Source: Verrucomicrobiia bacterium (GTDB lineage: Bacteria; Verrucomicrobiota; Verrucomicrobiia; Limisphaerales; DASXHY01). Taken from it: a stretch of 51,484 nt of DNA. Both the position numbers and the translations under genes were made by a program. The notes under the pieces were generated by a model that did no database searches, was not told the DNA's origin, and was given only the letters and a program-made list of their open reading frames with translations. How positions within the stretch are numbered: the stretch's first letter is position 1; every line of letters begins with the position of its first letter. Shown here piece after piece: positions 8,112 to 15,735 of this stretch. The stretch lies in the NCBI GenBank assembly GCA_035629175.1, contig DASPIL010000084.1, forward strand, positions 1 to 51,484, given 5' to 3'.

Positions 8112-9842
8112 TCAAGTCCCCCGCTGACGTTGGAGATAGGCGGGCCGGGGAAAAACTATTTTCACGGGCTGCCGATAGACGGCGTGCGTGACAATCAACT
8201 CACCTTTGCCAAGCCGAGTCAGATTCATTTTCAAATCGTCGTCGAGGAAACGATAGTCTGGCGTGGCAATCTCGCTCGCGCCGGTGCGGCCGAGAATCTT
8301 GGTAGCGCAGTTGCCCGTAACACGCGAGTGAACGGCGGACATGAATTGCTGGGCGGAGAACAGCACAACACCAAGCGAGCGCCCGCGTTCTGCGATGTCG
8401 AGCACCTGCTCAAGGATCGGCGAACCGCGTGTGCCAGCGGGGGCGTATTTGTTCAGCTCGTCCACGAAGAAGATGACCTTTTCCGGGATCGGCTTCTTGC
8501 TTGTGCGGTTCTCCGGGTCTTCCGCCTTGAGTTCGTAAACGGTGCGCAAGACGTCGCCGAACACGAGCTTTTGTTCCTCATCATTGAGACGGGCGATGTC
8601 CACGACGTAAGTGTTGCCGCCCTCAATTTCGCGAATCTGCTCGGCAAGATTGAGCTCATTCCGGGCACGGGCGTTAGCGAACAAACCCGTGCTTCGGGTG
8701 CGGATAATGCGGCGCAAGTGGCGGCGAAGTTTACCGATCGTGGAGGCGTAGTGATCGCCCCACTTCGCCGTCTTGCCGTCTTTCACGAGCGGCTCGCCAT
8801 TGAGTAAATTGTCCCAACTGTTGCAGTTCTTGAACGATGGCTCACGATTCATCAAACCCTGCATGACATCGCCAACAAGTGCATCCATCGAGCCCGACTG
8901 GTCGGAAATATCCGACAGCATCAAATCGAGCTTATCGGCTGCGTCCTGCAACGAATAGGCGAACGTTTGATAGCCGGACGCCGGTTCAATAAAGCTATTC
9001 GGCATTCCCGGCTGATTGCTTCGCGGCAAGAGATAGCGGACGTTCTTGAAGGGCCGCGCTTCCATGCCCATTGCTTCCCACATTTCGTTTTGCTCGACAG
9101 TGGGATTCTTATCCGGGCGCTGGTCAATCTGGAGCAAGTCGCCCTGCTTCACATTGAGAATGATGACGGCGATCTTATCGCTCAATGGCACGCCATCCTC
9201 GTCTTTCGACTTCTCCGCCTTTTGCAGAATGGATTGGAGCATGAACATGGCGAACGAGGTTTTGGTCGCCAGACCGCTGATGCCGGACATGTTGATGTGC
9301 GCGCCTTCCGGGCCGAGAATAAACTCCTGGTCAATATAGGCGACGGTGGACGCGCCGTTGCTCATTTTGATCAGACCGGCGGGGATTCGGTTTTTCTCGG
9401 CCATCGTGTCAATGCCAAGCGCCTCGTGAATGCCATCCGGCGAGGCGAACTCGACAAGCTGGTCGTTCTGGACCGGCATGTAGATTTCGCCGTTGTTGGA
9501 AAGGATGTTCACCTTCGCGACGTTTGTGCCGACGCGCGGGGTGTTGATGTTGTTGTCGTTCACGTCGCCGAAATTAGAAGAAGCAAAATTGGCGAGGTGA
9601 TTGGGCGAATCGGTTTTGTGCTCAATCGTGGTGACCAAGCCGTAAGAGCGTGACGGATTTTCTGTGGGCTTGCCATCGACGATGGCGCGGCCAATGTGTT
9701 TCACCTGAACGATGTCGAAGGGGTTGACGATTTTCTCCGGTGCGAGCCAAAAATTGAATTTGTCGCTGGAATTGGCGTCCCGCTCGGTCGCGGACGTTTT
9801 GCCGATCACAACGGGTTGGGGTTGGTCTTTTTCGTCAGCCAT
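8112..9842 (-). CDS. HerA-type DNA-translocating ATPase
   Basis: A 576-residue protein with HerA/FtsK-superfamily architecture. A short N-terminal barrel region (about 28-75 and 100-180) precedes a P-loop G-I-S-G-L-A-T-K-T-S at 187-196 and Walker B V-I-F-F-V-D-E-L-N-K-Y near 450. A C-terminal sensor region contains R-V-T-G-N-C-A-T-K-I-L-G-R-T. HerA forms hexameric rings that pump DNA and classically pairs with the nuclease NurA, whose gene lies just upstream (4-base gap). The P-loop has T-K-T where most relatives have G-K-[ST]. In bacteria, HerA genes next to DNA methylases usually lie in defence islands. I infer it moves invading or damaged DNA into the nuclease. Confidence 0.9.
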   Translation of the reverse strand: MADEKDQPQPVVIGKTSATERDANSSDKFNFWLAPEKIVNPFDIVQVKHIGRAIVDGKPTENPSRSYGLVTTIEHKTDSPNHLANFASSNFGDVNDNNINTPRVGTNVAKVNILSNNGEIYMPVQNDQLVEFASPDGIHEALGIDTMAEKNRIPAGLIKMSNGASTVAYIDQEFILGPEGAHINMSGISGLATKTSFAMFMLQSILQKAEKSKDEDGVPLSDKIAVIILNVKQGDLLQIDQRPDKNPTVEQNEMWEAMGMEARPFKNVRYLLPRSNQPGMPNSFIEPASGYQTFAYSLQDAADKLDLMLSDISDQSGSMDALVGDVMQGLMNREPSFKNCNSWDNLLNGEPLVKDGKTAKWGDHYASTIGKLRRHLRRIIRTRSTGLFANARARNELNLAEQIREIEGGNTYVVDIARLNDEEQKLVFGDVLRTVYELKAEDPENRTSKKPIPEKVIFFVDELNKYAPAGTRGSPILEQVLDIAERGRSLGVVLFSAQQFMSAVHSRVTGNCATKILGRTGASEIATPDYRFLDDDLKMNLTRLGKGELIVTHAVYRQPVKIVFPRPAYLQRQRGT

Positions 9843-9846
9843 AAAG

Positions 9847-10989
9847 TTACGTCAGTGGTTTGCGCTTCGGCCAGCGGATGGAGGCTAGTAAAACAGTTTC
9901 TGTGAAAAAATTGGCCTTGATGACGCGCTCAGCGGTGAACACGGGATAAAGGTGGGCGTGCCAGCGTTTGTCCAAGCCGTGCGGTGTGACGTTCCGCTCG
10001 GCGACCAACGCGGAACTCAAGCTGTCCGCAAGCTCGGCGGGGACCGGCTTGCCATCAGGTGTAGGAACTTCAACTTTGACCACACCCATCAACGGATAAT
10101 CTACCTCCCCTTGCTGGCGCAGCCGGACATACCAGAACGCGACTTTGCCGCCGTGCGCAAAAAAGGCTGCCGTGCGGCAGCCGTATTCGAGATTCATCAG
10201 CAGTCGGCTGATGTCTCGGCGTTCCGTGCCCTTGTTGCCCTTACGAATTGAAAAAGTCGGAGTGCGGTCAAACGACTTGGCGACGCCAACCGTGCGGGGC
10301 AACTCAATGAACTCGCCGCGTCGCACGCCGCCGTCAATAATGGTCCATTCGTCCGGCCCTCGACGCTCCGCAAACTCAGTGATGAGACGAGTTTCCAGCA
10401 AGTGCATTTCAAAACGCGCCTTCGCGCCAGCCTTGTCGCGGGGGTCTTGGCGCGTCTTGCTCAAATCGTCCGGCACTTCGACGTCAATGACGCGGAACAG
10501 TTTGCTTTCCAGCTTGCGAAGTTCGGCGAGCAGGGATTCAGAAATGCCGCGCCCGCCAGTGTGAGGGACGAGCAGAAGAATCTGTCTTTCAAACTTCGCG
10601 ACCTCCAACGACCCGTCCTGCTTGCGGTGCACGATGGCCGAACCGATTTGAGTCAACTCCAGCGGATAGGAGCGATCCCCTTCAATGACTGTGCCAAGAA
10701 AATACGTTTTGATTGAACCATCGCAGAAATACCGGAAGACATGCTTTTCGTCGCGGTAAACCGGGGGCGTCTTTCGGTAGAGGTTCCTCCAATCCGGCAC
10801 GGGAGACTCCGCAAAATCTTGGAAACCATCCTGGGCGTCAGTTTTTGAGCCAAAGAATCGGTCGTCTGCTTCCTCGACGTCGGGTTTTGCCATGTCCTCA
10901 AAGGCGCCGCCAGTGGCAGGCAAAACACTTGCGTTCGAACCGATAAGTTCGATTGCAGGACCGAGAAAACTCAATGGCGAGGTCATCAT
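9847..10989 (-). CDS. NurA-type 5'-3' nuclease
   Basis: A 380-residue protein whose motif order matches NurA. Acidic motif I is R-Y-F-C-D-G-S with D90; I-I-D-G-G around D219 follows; then the V-G-V-A-K-S-F motif at 234-240; aromatic/basic W-Y-V-R-L at 286-290; and H-L-Y-P-V-F-T-A-E at 346-354, the family's C-terminal signature. NurA is a Mn-dependent nuclease that works in complex with HerA. The gene is the first of the operon and begins ATGATG, so either Met could be the start. The N-terminal 60 residues are low in recognisable structure. The call rests on motifs and on the adjacent HerA; overall similarity to archaeal NurA would need a profile search. Confidence 0.82.
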   Translation of the reverse strand: MMTSPLSFLGPAIELIGSNASVLPATGGAFEDMAKPDVEEADDRFFGSKTDAQDGFQDFAESPVPDWRNLYRKTPPVYRDEKHVFRYFCDGSIKTYFLGTVIEGDRSYPLELTQIGSAIVHRKQDGSLEVAKFERQILLLVPHTGGRGISESLLAELRKLESKLFRVIDVEVPDDLSKTRQDPRDKAGAKARFEMHLLETRLITEFAERRGPDEWTIIDGGVRRGEFIELPRTVGVAKSFDRTPTFSIRKGNKGTERRDISRLLMNLEYGCRTAAFFAHGGKVAFWYVRLRQQGEVDYPLMGVVKVEVPTPDGKPVPAELADSLSSALVAERNVTPHGLDKRWHAHLYPVFTAERVIKANFFTETVLLASIRWPKRKPLT

Positions 10990-11200
10990 TTAAGCCCGGC
11001 GAACGCTAAACAAATTGATATCGAATGCAAAGGGCGGATTGAAATGCCGTGAGTCAACTCATAACGCCCTGCTCCTCGTCAACAGCCCTTCGCACCTGTT
11101 TGTGTTGGTGGTTGTGTTGGTTCTTGTTCGCCATTTCTCGCCCTGTTTCACCTTGTTTCAAACGAAGACCGAAAAACCGTCCAATCTCAACAACCCCAAC
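10990..11200. other. Operon leader region, no gene
   Basis: This is the upstream region of the NurA-HerA operon on the minus strand, between it and the tRNA terminator. I see no convincing open frame on either strand. It contains T/G-rich stretches (for example TGTTGGTGG-like repeats around 11100-11140) but no clear promoter I would defend. The operon promoter must lie here or read through from the tRNA. Confidence 0.5.
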
Positions 11201-11232
11201 AAAAACGGCCCTGAAACGTGAGTTTCAGGGCC
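11201..11232 (-). terminator. Intrinsic terminator of the tRNA gene
   Basis: There is a perfect 11-bp inverted repeat GGCCCTGAAAC / GTTTCAGGGCC at 11207-11217 and 11222-11232, with a 4-base loop. On the minus strand it is followed by GTTTTTG. It lies 7 bases past the tRNA CCA end, so it should stop tRNA transcription and insulate the downstream operon, which reads in the same direction. Confidence 0.85.
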
Positions 11233-11238
11233 AGAAAT

Positions 11239-11315
<77 letters not shown>

Positions 11316-11329
11316 TTCCAAGGGAGCTG

Positions 11330-11358
11330 TATATTGCCTCAGGTTTGCCGCAGTGCAA
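11330..11358 (-). promoter_or_regulatory. Sigma-70-type promoter of tRNA-fMet
   Basis: On the minus strand there is TTGCAC (plus-strand 11353-11358), a 17-base spacer, then AATATA (11330-11335), about 15 bases before the mature tRNA 5' end. Spacing and position fit a -35/-10 promoter for the tRNA gene. Confidence 0.55.
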
Positions 11359-11724
11359 GAGCTTTCTGTAAAATCGTCACTTTCCAGTTCACCGCAACGC
11401 GTTGGAACAACGATCTTCACTGGCTTTGACGAGCGAGGACGAAGAGCAGGGCTCGGAATACACAACGCATGAGAATCCCGGACGTCTCGTTCCCGCGGAT
11501 TGAACGGCAAGCGTCACTCGCGTTGCGCAAGCATGCGTCGGGAACTGAAAGCCTCGAGCAATTCGCCCGCAGTGATTCACCACCTGCACATGAAACCATC
11601 TGACTTCCGAGCGAAAAAATAAGAGGGGTGCTGTTTTTCAGACCCTCTCTTACCTGCCAAAGACGATTTCCGCCCGGCAACTCAGGCTCTTTCTGCCGAG
11701 CGCAGGATGCGAAGCAAAGGAAAG
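11359..11724. other. Intergenic stretch without a gene
   Basis: About 370 bases between the tRNA promoter and the terminator of the small hypothetical gene. Frames here are short, rich in rare combinations and not supported by any recognisable protein. I see no further signal. Confidence 0.5.
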
Positions 11725-11764
11725 GCTGGAACCAGGACAAGCCATCCTTGTTCAAGGTTCCAGC
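11725..11764 (-). terminator. Hairpin terminator after the small hypothetical gene
   Basis: An inverted repeat GCTGGAACC / GGTTCCAGC extends inward through GGACAAG / CTTGTTC to a CCAT loop. On the minus strand it is followed by TTTCCTTT. It lies 19 bases past the stop of the gene at 11784. Confidence 0.55.
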
Positions 11765-11783
11765 GTGAGTTCCGCGCCATCCA

Positions 11784-12158
11784 TCATGATGCCGGCGCTT
11801 CGGTTTCCTTCTTGGGCCGAGAGCCGGTGAGTTCGAATCCATAGTCGCCGAGCTTCGCAGTCTCGTTGCGGTACATCCCGACAAGGATGTCCCGCGAACG
11901 ACGCACGAAGTCCGACACTCCGGCTGGATTCTCAATCAGAATGCGGCGTCGTTCCAGAACCTTGTCCAGCTCGACATACAATTGATTGATCTTGTCGTCC
12001 ACCTCCTTCGCTTCCTTGATCAGCGGTTCGATTTTGTCCCACTCCAGGATGTTCAGAGGCGATTGCTTGCCGTTTTCCTTGTGCCCGCCGGCAATTGCCT
12101 GGGAGAGCGCAATGATTGCGGTGGGTTGTTTGGGAATGTTAATGCGTGTTTTAGCCAT
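11784..12158 (-). CDS. Hypothetical small helical protein
   Basis: A 124-residue protein starting at the ATG at 12158 (M-A-K-T-R-I-N-I-P-K-Q-P); an in-frame ATG nine bases earlier, at 12167, is also possible. The N-terminus N-I-P-K-Q-P-T-A-I-I-A-L-S-Q-A-I is followed by a long predicted helical hairpin (E-V-D-D-K-I-N-Q-L-Y-V-E-L-D-K-V-L-E-R-R-R). The C-terminus is polar and disordered. Proteins of this general shape ('pxxpxxxxxLAxAIxxKH') recur in Verrucomicrobia and Bacteroidetes genomes without known function. There is no signal peptide and no membrane segment. It is monocistronic with a hairpin terminator. The function is unknown. Confidence 0.7.
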   Translation of the reverse strand: MAKTRINIPKQPTAIIALSQAIAGGHKENGKQSPLNILEWDKIEPLIKEAKEVDDKINQLYVELDKVLERRRILIENPAGVSDFVRRSRDILVGMYRNETAKLGDYGFELTGSRPKKETEAPAS

Positions 12159-12550
12159 GTTTATCACCTGCCTTCTAGTTTGACGTTATATCGTCTTTAT
12201 TGAAGACGACCGGCGAATCTGAAGGCATCAACTGTGCCAGAATAAATATGCGAATCATGTGCATTATATCCCTAAATGGTGGGGTCATAAAACGTGAGTT
12301 ATAGCGCGTCGCAACCGTTTTTGTTACAAAGACTTGAACTTCATTATTCGGTTCCTGACCCAGTTGGGAGGTTTCGAGGAAAGATGTCAGCCCGAGAGGG
12401 GCTTTCGAGTTACCCTGACTCAGTGGTAGATGCCTGGGCTTAATTGTGAGACACAGCGGCATTTCCACATCCCAGAGCGTCCAATGCGTGGCGAGCCCCG
12501 ATAAACGGATGCCGGTCTCATAATCCTAAAAACGCGAGAGAGAATTCGAG

Positions 12551-12830
12551 GAGTGCTGTAAAATCGTGATTCCGACGCGAATATCAGGAATTCAATCTGA
12601 ATATTCGGTTATTCCTCCGTGAAATTTCATTTCCAATCTGAAAATCACGATTTCCGGCACGGCAATCACGATTCCAATGTGGAAATCGTAAAAACCAGGA
12701 CGGATATCTCAAAAGCGAGATGGATATCGTGAATTCCTGGAGAGAGATCGTAAATTCCTTATCGATATTGTTCTGTACGACATGGAAATCGAAACTTCCG
12801 GATGGCAATTGCGATTTCCACACGTGTTGG
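12551..12830. repeat. Degenerate array with a period of about 20-21 bp
   Basis: About thirteen consecutive units of 19-22 bases can be laid out, each resembling AAATCGTGATTCC followed by a variable segment ending near TGG. Clear units begin near 12558, 12640, 12663, 12684, 12724, 12745, 12782 and 12804. The core AATCGTGATT is nearly palindromic, and the period is close to two turns of the DNA helix. The units are diverged and do not form a CRISPR pattern. No promoter or gene is obvious inside. The neighbouring 12168-12550 holds nothing I can identify. Confidence 0.6.
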
Positions 12831-12910
12831 CACTAAATCGCGCGGGTCAACCTATTCTACCCTCGGGCAAAGCAGAAGTCGCATGGGGGCGACTAGCACC
12901 ACCTTTTTCC

Positions 12911-13066
12911 CGCCTGCGACGCACGAGCGGGAGGGGGGTTGGGGGAGAGGGTGCTCGGATTCGTTCTGCAGCGCGGCATCGTTCCCAACTTCAAAGACTC
13001 CTCCTCTCCCCGGCCCTCTCCTCCACTCCGAGTGGAAGAGAGGGAGTTCGAATGGGACCGCACAGG
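12911..13066. repeat. Hairpin-bearing direct repeat, copy 1
   Basis: This copy starts CGCCTGCGACGCA and ends with GAGTTCGAATGGGACCGCAC. Internally, a GGGGGAGAGGG-type tract in the first quarter is the complement of the TCTCCCCGGCCCTCTCC tract in the third quarter, so a single strand could fold back on itself. All six frames are open by composition only and give S-P-R-P-S-P-P type peptides, a well-known misannotation pattern of such elements. It is an interspersed non-coding element, not a gene. Confidence 0.8.
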
Positions 13067-13106
13067 CAATTGTTTGGGCGCTCGGCCCACCGCATCATTC
13101 TCCCCT

Positions 13107-13262
13107 CGCCTGCGACGCAGGAGCGGGAGAGGGGCCGGGGGAGAGGGTGCTCTGATTCGTCTTGCTGGCGCGGCATCGTTCCAATTTCAAAGGCTCCTCC
13201 TCTCCCCGGCCCTCTCCTCCACTCCGAGTGGAAGAGAGGGAGTTCGAATGGGACCGCACGGC
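13107..13262. repeat. Hairpin-bearing direct repeat, copy 2
   Basis: The second copy is 196 bp downstream of the first, in the same orientation, and almost identical over its last 70 bases (CTCCTCTCCCCGGCCCTCTC and the GAGTTCGAATGGGACCGCAC end). The first half differs by scattered substitutions and a few bases. The G-rich arm (around 13127-13151) and C-rich arm (around 13197-13218) are complementary. The tandem placement suggests local duplication of a mobile or replicating intergenic element. Confidence 0.8.
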
Positions 13263-13470
13263 GTCATTCCAAAGGGCGCGCCGTACGGCATCTCTTTGCT
13301 GGCCCAATTTTCGTGTGATTCGTCTGTTTCGTGGCAGACCTTTTGTCTGCGTTTCCGGTTCGTCCTGCGCGGCCTCGCGCGTTGTTGTCCGCGATTCTTC
13401 TTGGCATCGCTCCCCTGCTCGCCTAAAACGTCCGTGCTCTTTGACACGGTGGGCGTTTGCTCACCAGTAA

Positions 13471-13615
13471 CATAGCCAGGCGCAGGGAACCCCGTGAGAT
13501 TCGGGGACGGTTGCGCCACTGTAACGGGTTACGAACTCCCAATACGCCACTGATCTTCGATCGGGAAGGCGGGAGCCAGGTTAATACCCGGAGTCAGGAT
13601 ATCGGCCTGGTTATG
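13471..13615 (+). promoter_or_regulatory. Cobalamin (B12) riboswitch
   Basis: A ten-base closing stem pairs CATAGCCAGG (13471-13480) with CCTGGTTATG (13606-13615). Between them lie the conserved blocks of the cobalamin aptamer: AGGGAAccccGTGAGATTCG, GCGCCACTGTAACGG, CGCCACTG, GGGAAGGCGGGAGCCAGG, and the B12 box GGAGTCAGGATATCGGCC near 13590-13607. The aptamer senses adenosyl- or aquocobalamin and usually represses B12 uptake or B12-independent enzymes. Here it is followed by a terminator hairpin and then by a secreted protein and a pseudopilin, an unusual target. Confidence 0.93.
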
Positions 13616-13748
13616 CTCGTCCGGCATATTGCTGAAGTGATCGCAGTCGTCCACGACTGCCTGACCACACTCAGCAACTGCCACTTCTCCGACAAAGAGA
13701 AGGATGAGGCCAGTCCTGAAACGCTGGTGCGGTTCAGGGTCGCTGAAT

Positions 13749-13790
13749 GCCTTCATTCTCCGTTGCCGGGGTTGAAGGCGTTTTTGTTTT
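13749..13790 (+). terminator. Intrinsic terminator, riboswitch expression platform
   Basis: The stem GCCTTCA / TGAAGGC (13749-13755, 13773-13779) extends inward by CTCC / GGGG and is followed by GTTTTTGTTTT. It lies about 130 bases after the aptamer and about 140 bases before the first ATG, where a B12-controlled terminator would be expected. An alternative antiterminator pairing was not worked out. Confidence 0.65.
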
Positions 13791-13933
13791 CGTCATCCTT
13801 CTCAATGCACACGTGTCATTCCGATCCGTGTTGCAGCGCGAACAAGACAAAGACAAATCGATTTCTCCCCGCGCTGGTCTCTCAACACCAACCCGTCCCC
13901 GGATCAATCCAGGGACATTTGAAAGATCAGCGC

Positions 13934-14923
13934 ATGAAAAAAAACCGTTCCTTCGTTCTTGCCGTAATCGCCACAGTTGCCGTCGCATCAGCCAACGCGG
14001 AAACGTTGTCCGAAAACTTCGGTTCCGATCCATTCCAACGCGGGTGGGCCGCGTTTGGGAACACCAACCTGTTCCAGTGGAATCCAAGCAGTCAAAGCCT
14101 CGACGTCACCTGGAACTCCTCCCAATCCAACAGCTTCTTCTGGCATCCGCTCGGCACCATTCTGAACCGCGACGACGATTTTTCCTTTGCGTTTGATCTC
14201 CTGCTGCGGGAGGTCGGGCCAGCCAGTGAGTACGTCTCCGCATTTCAGCTTGCGCTCGGCATGCTGAACATCGACCAGGCGCAACAGCCAGGTTTTCTGC
14301 GCGGCAGTGGCTTCGACTCGCCGAACCTCGTGGAGTTTGATTATTTTCGGGCCGACGCGTTTTTTCCGGACACGGCCTTTCCGACAGCGATCTCGTCGAA
14401 TATGGTGTTTAACTACAATCCGGGCCTGCAAAACTCCACGAACTACACGATTGCACTAGATACATGGCATCGGATTCAGATGACCTTCAGCGCTTCGAGC
14501 CAGGCGATCCTGCTGGAGATCACTCGCAGTTCCGACAACTCGCACGTGCAGGTGCTGCAGCCGCTGAACGAAACGTTCACCGACTTTCGCGTGGGAGCAT
14601 TCTCCATCAGCAGCTACAACGATGGGGGCCAGTTTCCCGGGTTTGAAGGATCCATTCTCGCGCGCGGAAGCGTGGATAACATCTTGGTCATCACGCCAAC
14701 CCCGCCGGTTCAACACCTCAGCAGTTTCACCAGCAATGAAACGGCGGGCGTGACATTCATGAGCCGGACAAATTTCAGCTACACGCTCGAACGGACGACG
14801 GATCTCCAGCACTGGTCGCCGACGGGCGTGTCAAAACCAGGAACTGGCGGGTGGCTGCAACTGGAGGACGAGATTGTTGAAACAATACACGCTTTCTACC
14901 GCGTGCGCGCGGTCCGGCCATGA
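13934..14923 (+). CDS. Secreted protein, B12-riboswitch controlled
   Basis: The start is the ATG at 13934 ([22 protein letters not shown]), a classic signal peptide of about 22 residues; an upstream open frame running through the riboswitch is not coding. The mature protein is about 307 residues. It is rich in aromatic and Asn/Ser residues and looks like a beta-sandwich ([18 protein letters not shown]), as in LamG/concanavalin-like secreted proteins. It ends in the Verrucomicrobia-type tail segment [14 protein letters not shown]…F-Y-R-V-R-A. There are no catalytic motifs. Its stop overlaps the pseudopilin start by ATGA, so the two are coupled. The function is unknown; a surface-bound cobalamin-related or adhesive role is speculation from the riboswitch. 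Confidence 0.85.
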   Translation: MKKNRSFVLAVIATVAVASANAETLSENFGSDPFQRGWAAFGNTNLFQWNPSSQSLDVTWNSSQSNSFFWHPLGTILNRDDDFSFAFDLLLREVGPASEYVSAFQLALGMLNIDQAQQPGFLRGSGFDSPNLVEFDYFRADAFFPDTAFPTAISSNMVFNYNPGLQNSTNYTIALDTWHRIQMTFSASSQAILLEITRSSDNSHVQVLQPLNETFTDFRVGAFSISSYNDGGQFPGFEGSILARGSVDNILVITPTPPVQHLSSFTSNETAGVTFMSRTNFSYTLERTTDLQHWSPTGVSKPGTGGWLQLEDEIVETIHAFYRVRAVRP

Positions 14924-15735
14924 CGACCCAGAACAGAACGCCAACGCGCGGCGTCGTACCCGGGGTGAACCAACGGAGAACGTTTGAGGGGTTCACGTTG
15001 ATTGAACTGCTTGTGGTTATCGCAATCATCGCGATTCTTGCCTCGCTGATTCTGCCCGCGCTGGCACGCGCAAAATCGGCCGCTCACCGCACGCGGTGCA
15101 TCAGCAATCTTCACCAACTCGGAATCGCGGCGCAGCTCTACTGGGACGACCACCAGGGTCGATGCTTTCGGTGGCGCGAGTCGCCTCTCAGTGAACTCTA
15201 CTGGATCGGTTCGATTGGATCAGGCAGAGAAGGCGAACGTCCTTTTGATCCGCGCCCGGGCAAACTCTTTCCTTATCTAAAGGGGCGCGGAGTGGAAGCA
15301 TGCCCATCGCTTCAGGATTGCCTCCCTGAATTCAAACGAAAGGCAGGCGAACTGACTTACGGGTACGGCTACAACCGCGCGCTCTCCGAGGATTCGCCTG
15401 CGCGCGCGGACGTCCGCATATTGCAGATCACGCGCCCGTCCGAGTTCCTCGCGTTCGGGGACGCAGCCCAGGTCAACGACTTCCAGCCTCCCGCGTCGCG
15501 GACAAACCCGATGCTCGAGGAATGGTATTATCTGAGTTACACGTCGAACATGACCGCGGCGGCCTATTACCCGAATGGGCACTTCCGTCACAGTCGCCGC
15601 GCAAACGGCGTTTTCGTTGATGGACACGTCGCCATGGAAAACCCGGTGCCGGATTCCATTGACCGGAAACTGCCGCGCCAGGTCGTGGGGCAGTTTCGGC
15701 CGGAGATCCTGTTGCTTCGCGGAAACGCTCAGTGA
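14920..15735 (+). CDS. Type II/IV pseudopilin-like protein
   Basis: A 271-residue protein with the prepilin leader [14 protein letters not shown] at about 25-38, followed by a hydrophobic helix to about 48. This is a substrate for prepilin peptidase, which cuts after the Gly and methylates the next Phe. The C-terminal part carries [12 protein letters not shown] and F-V-D-G-H-V-A, hallmarks of the large 'prepilin-type N-terminal cleavage' family expanded in Planctomycetes and Verrucomicrobia (PulG-like, 'H-x-G' type). It starts inside the stop of the secreted protein (ATGA) and so is in the same B12-controlled transcript. Its stop overlaps the opposite-strand cytochrome gene by 7 bases. Confidence 0.92.
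   Translation: MTTQNRTPTRGVVPGVNQRRTFEGFTLIELLVVIAIIAILASLILPALARAKSAAHRTRCISNLHQLGIAAQLYWDDHQGRCFRWRESPLSELYWIGSIGSGREGERPFDPRPGKLFPYLKGRGVEACPSLQDCLPEFKRKAGELTYGYGYNRALSEDSPARADVRILQITRPSEFLAFGDAAQVNDFQPPASRTNPMLEEWYYLSYTSNMTAAAYYPNGHFRHSRRANGVFVDGHVAMENPVPDSIDRKLPRQVVGQFRPEILLLRGNAQ

Noticed and set aside
718-10989. Assignment of the operon to BREX, DISARM or Dnd
   Set aside because: PglZ, DrmA/DrmB and DndC/D-like genes are absent. A methylase and a DNA-pumping ATPase alone do not define those systems.
10990-11238. Integrase or attachment site beside the tRNA
   Set aside because: No recombinase gene or second copy of the tRNA 3' end could be found in the window.
12551-12830. CRISPR array
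   Set aside because: Units are too diverged, with no conserved repeat separated by unique spacers, and no cas genes nearby.
12782-13475. Several overlapping S-P-R-P-S-P-P-type open frames
   Set aside because: All arise from the hairpin direct repeats and from low-complexity G/C runs, a typical misannotation.
13457-13933. N-terminal extension of the secreted protein through the riboswitch
   Set aside because: The riboswitch and terminator occupy the region and a proper signal peptide starts at 13934.
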